From positions 62,001-126,000 of the forward strand of contig NZ_CAKMTD010000005.1 of assembly GCF_928391935.1 (NCBI RefSeq): DNA of 64,000 nt, given 5' to 3'. The position numbers were made by a program, and so were the translations under genes. Below the pieces are notes generated by a model. The model had not been told where the DNA came from. It saw only the letters and a program-made list of their open reading frames with translations, and did no database searches. Positions 1 to 7,273 of the stretch are shown here, one piece after another (positions within the stretch are counted from its first letter, which is position 1; each line of letters starts with the position of its first letter). Source of the DNA: Rothia nasimurium (lineage in GTDB: Bacteria > Actinomycetota > Actinomycetes > Actinomycetales > Micrococcaceae).

Positions 1-1092
1 CAGCTTGCCCAACAGCAGGTAGGGGATGATGCCTATCTATTGCACTCTCGTTATACGGCAGTGGAACGTGTTCAACGGGAGAGCCACCTGGTACAGGAAC
101 TGGGTCCCGGAGCTTCACTAGGACAGGGACGTCCTGACCGCAGAATCGTGGTGGCAACCCAGGTGGTTGAACAATCTTTGGATTTAGACTTTGACTGTAT
201 GGTGACAGATATTGCGCCAATTGATTTAATCCTGCAGAGACTAGGACGACTACACCGTCACCAACGTTTGCCTGAAGATAGACCGCAGTGGGCTCAACAG
301 CCTCGTCTATATGTACGTGGTATGCAGGAACTCCCAACAGAAAACTCTAGCCCCGTCTTTGCACCTGGTGTGGATGCTGTCTATCAGCCAGCACTCTTGC
401 TACCTACATGCAGTGAGCTTTCACTTCATGTGGGCGTGGAGAGAGTCCTTGAAGTTCCTAGTGAGATTCCTTCTCTGGTCGAGGCTGTCTATTCCAGCCC
501 TCATGTCTTACCAGCTTGGGAGGACACTTATCAGCGTGCTCGGCAACAGCTTGAGAGTGAGTTAGAAACTGCACGGAAGAAATCTGAAAGCTTCAGGGCG
601 GAGCTTTCACGGAGCGTCCGTGAATTCTCAGAAGTATGGGCTGCTCAGAGTGGCGATCTATCGGATGAGGAAGGCGCTGCTCAAGTACGTGATACTGAGC
701 CTACTCTTGAAGTAGTCCTCGTGCAGAAGGTGGGAGATGGGTATTATGCTCCGCTGCCTTGGTTGGTTGAGGACGTCGAGTCCCCGGCTTTGCCGGTGGG
801 GTTCACTCCTAATGCGGATACAGCCTATCTCTTAGCTCAGTGCACGGTGCGGTTGCCCTACCAGTTATCACGGCCCTGGTTACTCGATGAAGTGTTAGAC
901 CAGTTAGAACAGGCAACCGATTTGGCTTGGCAGAAGTCGCCTTTGCTTAAGGGACTTCTACAAGTAACTCTTGATGAAAATTTTGAAACTGAGTTAGCCG
1001 GTTTTCGGCTGCGATACAGTCAGGAACTCGGTTTAGAGCTCCTAAATAAACCGACCTATAGAAAGGAGAACCATGAGTTCAACGGCAACTGA
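1..1092 (+). CDS. cas3: Cas3 helicase-nuclease, C-terminal part (5' end outside window)
   Basis: The reading frame is already open at base 1, so only the last 363 codons are present. What remains is the end of the second RecA-like helicase domain and the C-terminal domain. The helicase motif V region is visible as VVATQVVEQSLDLDFD and motif VI as QRLGRLHRH. The HD nuclease and Walker A motifs would lie upstream of the window. In type I-E systems Cas3 is recruited by Cascade to unwind and degrade target DNA. The gene overlaps cas8e by 20 bp, which argues for translational coupling in one operon. GC content is visibly lower than in housekeeping genes further right. Confidence 0.95.
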   Translation, partial: QLAQQQVGDDAYLLHSRYTAVERVQRESHLVQELGPGASLGQGRPDRRIVVATQVVEQSLDLDFDCMVTDIAPIDLILQRLGRLHRHQRLPEDRPQWAQQPRLYVRGMQELPTENSSPVFAPGVDAVYQPALLLPTCSELSLHVGVERVLEVPSEIPSLVEAVYSSPHVLPAWEDTYQRARQQLESELETARKKSESFRAELSRSVREFSEVWAAQSGDLSDEEGAAQVRDTEPTLEVVLVQKVGDGYYAPLPWLVEDVESPALPVGFTPNADTAYLLAQCTVRLPYQLSRPWLLDEVLDQLEQATDLAWQKSPLLKGLLQVTLDENFETELAGFRLRYSQELGLELLNKPTYRKENHEFNGN

Positions 1093-2731
1093 ACTGAGCT
1101 TTAACCTGGTGGACAAACCCTGGGTTCAATGCCTTATGGCTGATGGATCACATCGTTGTCTTTCGCTTACAGAAGTGTTTAAAGAACTTGAGCATATTAA
1201 GTGCTTGGCAGGTGACTCTCCCCAGCAGGATTACGCTGTACTCCGTATTCTTATTGCTATCTTCTGGAGGGCTCACGCTGCCACCGAAGAAGTGCAGGAG
1301 TGCGAGGACTTCCTAGACTGGTGGGAAGACCTTGTGCAAGGTGGAGTTGAGGTGATTTCTGAGCCTGTATTTGACTATCTGACGCAATACCGAGACCGGT
1401 TTGACTTGCTCGATGACCGTGCTCCCTTTATGCAGGTAGCTGACTTGGCTACTGCCAAGGGGGAACATGCTCCTATCCAGCGCATCATCCCTGAAGCAGA
1501 GACTGATTACCTCACCATGCGGGCTGGAAATGGAATTCAGGCTCTTTCTCCTGGAGAGGCCGCCCGTTGGCTGATTTCAATTCAAGCTTGGGACTACTCA
1601 GGTATTAAGCCTGGTGCTATCGGCGACCCCCGCGTCAAAGCTGGGAGCGGTAAAGGGTATCCCATTGGAACAGGCTGGGCTGGCTTCACCGGTGGAGTCG
1701 TTGTTCACGGATCCAACCTTGCTCAAACTCTTCTGCTTAATACTCCCGCAAGTTTTATCTTCACCGAAGAGAACCTAGATGGGGATCTCCCTGTCTGGGA
1801 GAGGGAACCTGCAACCGCTGCTCCTCGCACCAGCGAGTTTCCGACTGGGCCTTGCGATGTACTGACCTGGCAATCCCGCCGCGTCCGACTTTTCTGGGAC
1901 GATGTTGAGGAAGTTGCCACCGGCGTGCTGGTCACCAATGGCGACAAAATCGAAATCAGAAATCAGTTTGCAGACCCCATGACCGGCTATCGTTACAGCA
2001 AGGTCCAGTCCAAGAAGGGAGCCCCGGTATTTTTTGCTAAAAGCCACCCTGAAGAACGCACCCTTTGGAAAGGTATTGAAGCGCTCCTAGCTGATGAGCG
2101 ACTTCAAGAAATTCCAAAAGGCGGGGAACCAGACAGAATCCCAGCGACCTTGCACTCTCTACAGGTACTAAAAGAAAATCGTCTGATCAACGCAGACCAA
2201 GAAGTCCGAGTAGAACTTATTGGGTTTGTGTATGGCCCGCAATCTTCGATTATTACCAATTCAATTCATGAGGTCGTTCCGTTCAAGCTCCGCACTCTGA
2301 TAGCTAGAGATTCTCCGTCCTCTGACCGAATCGTTCAGGCTGCCCGACGAGCTGTTGAGGCGTCTATCAACTTGGGCCAGTTCGCCGGTTTCTTGGCAGA
2401 AGCTGCAGGTGGGACGTACGCTTTCGTTCCTTCAGCGACTGAAAGTGCCCTCAATAAACTTGAAACTAGATTCAAAGACTGGCTCCTGACCGTCACACCC
2501 GATACTGACTTAGCTCAAAGACTTAACACATGGTGCGATACCGTTGAAAAAATTATCGGAGATGAAGCCATTAGGTTAGCTCAGGGAGCAGGTTCAAAGG
2601 CTCTGATCGGCAGGCTTGATACAAGCTCTGAGAAGCCCCGAGTTTTGAATACCGCAACAGCTTTTAACCGTCTTAGAAACTCTCTCAAGAAAACACTTGA
2701 AAGAGTACCGGCTAATGAAAATGCCTCATAG
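1073..2731 (+). CDS. cas8e: Type I-E Cascade large subunit Cas8e (Cse1/CasA)
   Basis: The 552-residue protein has the length usual for Cse1. It begins with the typical N-terminal pattern FNLVDKPWVQCL and ends in a helical C-terminal region. In Cascade, Cas8e recognises the PAM in target DNA and provides the contact for Cas3. The start is an ATG preceded by GAAAGGAG, inside the 3' end of cas3. The next gene follows after 11 bp. Subunit identity rests on position between cas3 and cas11 and on overall sequence character. I cannot point to individual PAM-reading residues. Confidence 0.93.
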   Translation: MSSTATELSFNLVDKPWVQCLMADGSHRCLSLTEVFKELEHIKCLAGDSPQQDYAVLRILIAIFWRAHAATEEVQECEDFLDWWEDLVQGGVEVISEPVFDYLTQYRDRFDLLDDRAPFMQVADLATAKGEHAPIQRIIPEAETDYLTMRAGNGIQALSPGEAARWLISIQAWDYSGIKPGAIGDPRVKAGSGKGYPIGTGWAGFTGGVVVHGSNLAQTLLLNTPASFIFTEENLDGDLPVWEREPATAAPRTSEFPTGPCDVLTWQSRRVRLFWDDVEEVATGVLVTNGDKIEIRNQFADPMTGYRYSKVQSKKGAPVFFAKSHPEERTLWKGIEALLADERLQEIPKGGEPDRIPATLHSLQVLKENRLINADQEVRVELIGFVYGPQSSIITNSIHEVVPFKLRTLIARDSPSSDRIVQAARRAVEASINLGQFAGFLAEAAGGTYAFVPSATESALNKLETRFKDWLLTVTPDTDLAQRLNTWCDTVEKIIGDEAIRLAQGAGSKALIGRLDTSSEKPRVLNTATAFNRLRNSLKKTLERVPANENAS

Positions 2732-2742
2732 AAAGGAAAACT

Positions 2743-3375
2743 ATGGATACCGGAACCCAACAAGATTTCTCCGGCCAAGATATGCCGTTATCTTCTCAGC
2801 CTGAAAAACAGAGTTTCTACAACTCGATAGCAACTGCTCTTTACAAGCTTCAGGCAGCGTATGAACGCGGCGATCGAGCGACCCTAGCAACGCTTCGAAA
2901 GGCAGCAGGAAAAACTCCGGAAAAAGACCCATTGGCATGGTCCTATGCCTTGGATACACTTTTGCCTGATTTCGCCTACACCGGTACTAAGGACGAAGCG
3001 AATAACGCTGAGCGAGCAGCTTTCACCGCTCTATCTCTATATGCATTACACCAACGTTCTTTAAGTCGTCCTATGCACCTCGTAGGTAAGAAATCACTAG
3101 GAACAGCTGTTGCTGAGTTGACAGTTTTATCGGGAAGCAAATCTATTAAAAGCCGGCTGGATGCTCTTATGGTCACTCGAACTCCTTCCGCCATCAGCTA
3201 CCATCTCCGATCTCTCATTAGCCTTTTGCACACCTACGAGATCCCGCTTGACTATGCTCAACTAGCCAGCGATCTTTGGGCACTGCATACTCCTAGCCGA
3301 CGTGAAGGTGTCATCCTTCGTTGGGGCAGAGATTATGCTTCAGCCCTCTGGAAACAAACACCCACAAAAAACTAA
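2743..3375 (+). CDS. cas11: Type I-E Cascade small subunit Cas11 (Cse2/CasB)
   Basis: This is a 210-residue, largely helical, basic protein in the cse2 position between cas8e and cas7e. Two copies of Cse2 normally form the belly of Cascade and stabilise the crRNA-target hybrid. The C-terminal half contains a pattern common in the family, LRSLISLLHTYEIPLDYAQLASDL, quoted here in pieces: LRSLISLLH, then PLDYAQLASDL, followed by VILRWGRDYA. The start ATG has GAAAGGAAAA 3 bp upstream. The length is at the upper end for the family. Confidence 0.9.
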   Translation: MDTGTQQDFSGQDMPLSSQPEKQSFYNSIATALYKLQAAYERGDRATLATLRKAAGKTPEKDPLAWSYALDTLLPDFAYTGTKDEANNAERAAFTALSLYALHQRSLSRPMHLVGKKSLGTAVAELTVLSGSKSIKSRLDALMVTRTPSAISYHLRSLISLLHTYEIPLDYAQLASDLWALHTPSRREGVILRWGRDYASALWKQTPTKN

Positions 3376-3396
3376 CCATCGAAAGGAAAATCTCTA

Positions 3397-4515
3397 ATGT
3401 CACTCTTCATTGATATTCACGCACTACAGACCTTGCCTCCCAGCAACATCAACCGCGATGACACTGGCGCTCCCAAAACAGCGACTTTTGGCGGTGTTCC
3501 CCGTCAGCGTGTTTCATCTCAGGCATGGAAGCATGTCATGCGACATGACCTTGCAGAAACTCTCACCCCTGCACTCATGGGCGTACGTACCAAGCGGGTT
3601 GTCCAGAAAATTGCGTCCAAGATCCTGGAACTTGACGAGAGCTGGGACGAGGCACGCGCGACCGCTGAGGCTGAGACTCTTTTGAAAACTGCTGGCATTA
3701 AGGTTTCTCCCTCTTCCAAGAAGAAGGGCGAAGACGAAGAAAGCCACCTCGAAACCGGCTACCTGCTTTTCCTCAGTAACTACCAGATTCAGGCTGCTGC
3801 CCAGGCAATTATTGATGCTGACGGAGAAAAGATCGCTAAGAAGGACGCCCAGAAGGTCCTTGACGATAAAAACTCTGTCGATATTGCCCTCTTTGGCCGC
3901 ATGGTCGCTGATGACGCTGCCTATAACGTTGATGCGGCTGCCCAGGTAGCCCACGCATTAGGCGTCGCTGGAGCAGAGCCTGAGTTTGACTTCTTCACTG
4001 CAGTCGATGATGTGGTTCGCGATGCCGATGAAACTGGTGCCGGAATGCTGGGTACTGTTGAGATGATGTCATCAACCCTCTACCGCTATGCCACCGTCAA
4101 TCTCGATGGCTTGGCAAAGAACCTTGGTGATCGTGACGTCGCAGTTAAAGCAACACGGGCTTTTGTGGAGTCTTTCCTGACTTCCATGCCTACCGGCAAG
4201 CAGAATACCTTTGCTAACCGTACTTTACCTGAAGCTATTGTGGTCAGCGTCCGAAAGGATCGCCCTGTCAGCTTAGTCAACGCCTTTGAAGTGCCTGCTA
4301 CCAATGAAAACGCTGGTTACCGCTTACAGGCGGCTCAGAAACTAGCAGAAGAGGCGCAAGCCCTAGACGCTATGTACGGTTATAAGCCCGAGGCATCTTG
4401 GGTAGTTGCTTTGCCTAACCTGGCTAAGGCCCTTGACGGTTTGGGTACCGTTACTAACCTGCCCCAGCTTCTGGATGAACTCACAGCAACCCTGGAAGCC
4501 ACTGAAAGTAAGTAA
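3397..4515 (+). CDS. cas7e: Type I-E Cascade backbone subunit Cas7e (Cse4/CasC)
   Basis: The 372-residue protein starts MSLFIDIHALQTLPPSNINR, the hallmark opening of Cas7e. Six copies line the crRNA and form the Cascade backbone. Motifs seen include SQAWKHVMR near residues 44-52 and the FANRTLPEAIVV stretch towards the C-terminus. The start ATG is preceded by GAAAGGAAAA. Cas5e begins 4 bp after the stop, consistent with one polycistronic unit. Confidence 0.95.
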   Translation: MSLFIDIHALQTLPPSNINRDDTGAPKTATFGGVPRQRVSSQAWKHVMRHDLAETLTPALMGVRTKRVVQKIASKILELDESWDEARATAEAETLLKTAGIKVSPSSKKKGEDEESHLETGYLLFLSNYQIQAAAQAIIDADGEKIAKKDAQKVLDDKNSVDIALFGRMVADDAAYNVDAAAQVAHALGVAGAEPEFDFFTAVDDVVRDADETGAGMLGTVEMMSSTLYRYATVNLDGLAKNLGDRDVAVKATRAFVESFLTSMPTGKQNTFANRTLPEAIVVSVRKDRPVSLVNAFEVPATNENAGYRLQAAQKLAEEAQALDAMYGYKPEASWVVALPNLAKALDGLGTVTNLPQLLDELTATLEATESK

Positions 4516-4519
4516 CTCC

Positions 4520-5212
4520 ATGAAAACACTGGTTCTTAAACTGAGAGGGCCTTTGCAATCCTGGGGATCAGATAGCCGCTACCGTACCCGTGCAACTAAC
4601 ACCGTACCCACCAAATCAGGAGTTTTAGGTTTGCTTGCTGCAGCTCAGGGCAGACAACGAACCGATAATATCGCTGATCTTGCTGGGCTTGAGTTTGCGG
4701 TACGTATCGACCAACCAGGAAACCTGGAACGGGACTATCAAACAGCCCGCGAACCAGGTGCTAAAGCCCCTAACCTCTCAACCCGTTACTATCTGTCTGA
4801 CGCGGTCTTTCTAGCAGCTGTGTCAGGGCCTGACGTGCTCATCGAAACCATCGCGGAAGCGGTACAGAAGCCTGTGTACCCCCTTTACCTGGGGCGCCGT
4901 AACTGTCCTGCAAATGCTGATCTTTTCGTATGCGTCAGCGAAGATGACGCAGAAACGGCGCTCCGCAAACAGCCTTGGGGAGCAGCGTCCTGGCATAAAA
5001 AACGCAGAGACCAGAAGGTCTTTCTGCCCCTTATCCGGGATGCCCGTACTGGTGAAGACGGCGACCAGGTACGAGATACTCCACTGAGCTATAGCCAAGA
5101 AAACCGACAGTACAGTTGGCGAACCGTGTATGAGGCGGAGCCTGTGGAGTTTGATAATGAAGAAGGACAACCTATGAGTGACCCCTTTATGGAAGCGGTG
5201 CGAGGCCTATGA
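4520..5212 (+). CDS. cas5e: Type I-E Cascade subunit Cas5e (CasD)
   Basis: I place the start at the ATG at 4520, giving 230 residues beginning MKTLVLKLRGPLQSWGSDSR. This is the characteristic Cas5e N-terminus with the conserved PLQSWG motif. The longer open frame upstream of 4520 overlaps cas7e and is not expected to be translated. Cas5e caps the 5' handle of the crRNA and contacts Cas8e. The stop overlaps the cas6e start as ATGA, a classic coupling arrangement. Confidence 0.95.
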   Translation: MKTLVLKLRGPLQSWGSDSRYRTRATNTVPTKSGVLGLLAAAQGRQRTDNIADLAGLEFAVRIDQPGNLERDYQTAREPGAKAPNLSTRYYLSDAVFLAAVSGPDVLIETIAEAVQKPVYPLYLGRRNCPANADLFVCVSEDDAETALRKQPWGAASWHKKRRDQKVFLPLIRDARTGEDGDQVRDTPLSYSQENRQYSWRTVYEAEPVEFDNEEGQPMSDPFMEAVRGL

Positions 5213-5895
5213 CCTGGTTCAGTTCTATCCTTATCAACCCCCAAAAACGTGAGGGACGAAAGCTTCTAGGCAACCGTCAGCTTATGCATAAGGCTGTACT
5301 CCAGGCCTTCCCACCAGGTTCGCTTGAAGAAGCTGGGGAACGTGTGCTTTGGCGTTTGGACCAAGAAGGCATCAAATATACCCTGTATGTAGTAAGCCCT
5401 CTGGAACCAGATTTCACCCATATCGTTGAAAGAGCGGGCTGGGTCTCACAAACCTGGAACTCGATTCACTACGGTACTTTCCTTGACCGACTTATGGTTG
5501 GGCAAGAATGGGGATTCCGTCTGCAAGCTAACCCTGTCAAACGGGAGTCAACTCCTCCCGGGAGTAGAGGGAAAGTTCTGCCACACGTGACCCCTGAACA
5601 GCAGATCAACTGGCTTACCCAACGGTCTGCGGATTTTGGCTTCGAGATTAAAGAGGCTCCTCAGAGTCTCACAGGCTTTGCTGTCGATGTTACTCACCGA
5701 GAAGACCTTCGATTTTCTCGGAAGGACCCCCGTCAGGGAGGTAGAAGCGCACAGGTGACTTTGCGAAAAGCACAGTTTGATGGAGTCTTGAAAGTTACCG
5801 ACGCTGAGTCCCTAAAGTCTGCTTTAATTCAGGGAATTGGGCGAGGAAAAGCCTACGGTTGCGGCCTAATGACGCTCAGGAGGGTAGCGGCATGA
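5209..5895 (+). CDS. cas6e: Type I-E crRNA endoribonuclease Cas6e (CasE)
   Basis: The 228-residue protein has the two-ferredoxin-fold character of Cas6e. The C-terminal part carries a glycine-rich loop, LIQGIGRGKAYGCGLMTL, which is the family signature for binding the repeat stem-loop. Near the N-terminus the segment GNRQLMHKAVLQAFP contains the histidine (HKAV) found in Cas6e enzymes. It cleaves the precursor transcript 3' of the repeat hairpin to give crRNAs with an 8-nt 5' handle. It overlaps cas5e and cas1 by 4 bp each. Confidence 0.95.
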   Translation: MTWFSSILINPQKREGRKLLGNRQLMHKAVLQAFPPGSLEEAGERVLWRLDQEGIKYTLYVVSPLEPDFTHIVERAGWVSQTWNSIHYGTFLDRLMVGQEWGFRLQANPVKRESTPPGSRGKVLPHVTPEQQINWLTQRSADFGFEIKEAPQSLTGFAVDVTHREDLRFSRKDPRQGGRSAQVTLRKAQFDGVLKVTDAESLKSALIQGIGRGKAYGCGLMTLRRVAA

Positions 5896-6833
5896 GCATT
5901 CCCGGTGCACCGCCACCTACTAGAACTGAGCTGGCGCGAGTTAGCGACAGATTATCTTTTGTGTATCTGGAGAGGTGTGCGGTGCACCGGGACGCCAACG
6001 CGGTTACCGCAACTTCTGATAGAGGCGTAATCCACATTCCAGCAGCCACTTTAGGGTGCTTGCTCTTAGGTCCCGGAACCCGTGTAACTAATGCTGCGAT
6101 GACTCTCTTGGGTGACTGTGGAGCTAGCGTAGTCTGGTGCGGTGAGAACGGCGTCCGATTCTATGCTCACGGTAGCTCTCTAGCTCGGAGCTCCCGTATG
6201 TTGCAGGCCCAAGCTGAGCACGTTTCAAACGTGCGCTCACGGCTTGATGTTGCCCGGAAAATGTATGCCTATCGTTTCCCAGGCGAAGATGTCTCGCAAC
6301 TTACCATGCAACAGCTCCGTGGAAGGGAAGGTGCTCGCGTCCGTCGTATCTATCGGGAACATTCTGAACGTACTGGTGTTGCCTGGGGTAAACGTGATTA
6401 TATACCGGGGGCCTTTGAGGACGGTTCCCCCATTAACCAAGCCCTTACCGCCGCTAATGCTGCTTTGTACGGGGTGGTACATTCAGTCATTGTTGCGTTG
6501 GGATGTACTCCAGGACTGGGCTTTATTCATACTGGTCATGATCGCTCTTTTGTCTTTGATATCGCTGACTTGTATAAAGCTGAGATCACCATTCCGGCTG
6601 CTTTTGATGTAGTTGCTTCAGGCAGCAGTAACATCACATCGGATGTTCGCCGAGCTGTTCGCGATGCTGTGGTTACACATCGTCTACTCGCCCGGTGCGC
6701 TCGTGATATTTCGCGGCTATTAGCTCCAGATATTGATACTGAATGGGAGCAGATTGATGAGCTTTCACTTTGGGCTGGGCCCGGTAAAACTACAGTAGAA
6801 GCAGGCATCAACTATGCAGGTGATGGTAGTTGA
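5892..6833 (+). CDS. cas1: Type I-E adaptation integrase Cas1
   Basis: With the ATG at 5892, which overlaps the cas6e stop as ATGA, the protein has 313 residues, normal for Cas1e. Conserved features include the GASVVWCGENGVRFYAHG strand region, the acidic helix GREGARVRRIYREH and the metal-binding segment HTGHDRSFVFDIADLYK. Cas1 with Cas2 forms the complex that inserts new spacers at the leader-repeat junction. The longer frame starting at 5859 runs inside cas6e and is not preferred. Confidence 0.96.
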   Translation: MSIPGAPPPTRTELARVSDRLSFVYLERCAVHRDANAVTATSDRGVIHIPAATLGCLLLGPGTRVTNAAMTLLGDCGASVVWCGENGVRFYAHGSSLARSSRMLQAQAEHVSNVRSRLDVARKMYAYRFPGEDVSQLTMQQLRGREGARVRRIYREHSERTGVAWGKRDYIPGAFEDGSPINQALTAANAALYGVVHSVIVALGCTPGLGFIHTGHDRSFVFDIADLYKAEITIPAAFDVVASGSSNITSDVRRAVRDAVVTHRLLARCARDISRLLAPDIDTEWEQIDELSLWAGPGKTTVEAGINYAGDGS

Positions 6834-7195
6834 TTGTTTTAGTTGTGACTGCGTGCCCAGAAGGGCTACGTGGAGACCTGACACGGTGGCTATTAGAGAT
6901 TAGCCCTGGGACATTTGTAGGCAACGTCTCGGCAAAAGTTCGCGAGGCGCTCTGGGAACGCACATGCTCGTACGCTGGAAGTGGTAGAGCAATTTTGGTG
7001 TACTCATCGGACAGCGAGCAGCGTCTTCGGTTCAAGGTGCATAAACATGACTGGGAGCCTATCGACCTGGAAGGGTTAACGTTGATGATGAGACCCTTAC
7101 CTGGTTCTCAGGCGAAATCGAAGCGTACTACAGGGTGGAGTAAAGCAAGAGCACAAGTGCGTAGCCGTAATCCCTCATGGCGGTCTAAGATGTAA
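6830..7195 (+). CDS. cas2: Type I-E adaptation protein Cas2 (CasE-type Cas2e)
   Basis: This 121-residue protein starts MIVLVVTACPEGLRGDLTRW, the standard Cas2e N-terminus, and continues with WLLEISPGTFVGNVSAKVRE. The start codon is TTG at 6830 and overlaps the cas1 stop. ATG codons nearby are in another frame. The last 30 residues are basic, with WSKARAQVRSRNPSWR, a longer tail than in many Cas2e proteins. It is the final cas gene before the leader. Confidence 0.94.
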   Translation: MIVLVVTACPEGLRGDLTRWLLEISPGTFVGNVSAKVREALWERTCSYAGSGRAILVYSSDSEQRLRFKVHKHDWEPIDLEGLTLMMRPLPGSQAKSKRTTGWSKARAQVRSRNPSWRSKM

Positions 7196-7273
7196 TCAAT
7201 GATTTCCTGATGATAATCACTTATTCCGATTGGATTTCACCTTTGGCTCAGGTAAATAACCTTGTCAGGAAGT
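7196..7273 (+). promoter_or_regulatory. CRISPR leader
   Basis: This 78-bp AT-rich stretch lies between the cas2 stop and the first repeat. Polarity is supported by the array: repeats next to it are perfect, while degenerate repeats all lie at the far end, so new spacers enter here. It should hold the array promoter and the Cas1-Cas2 docking signals. No individual site could be assigned. Confidence 0.8.
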
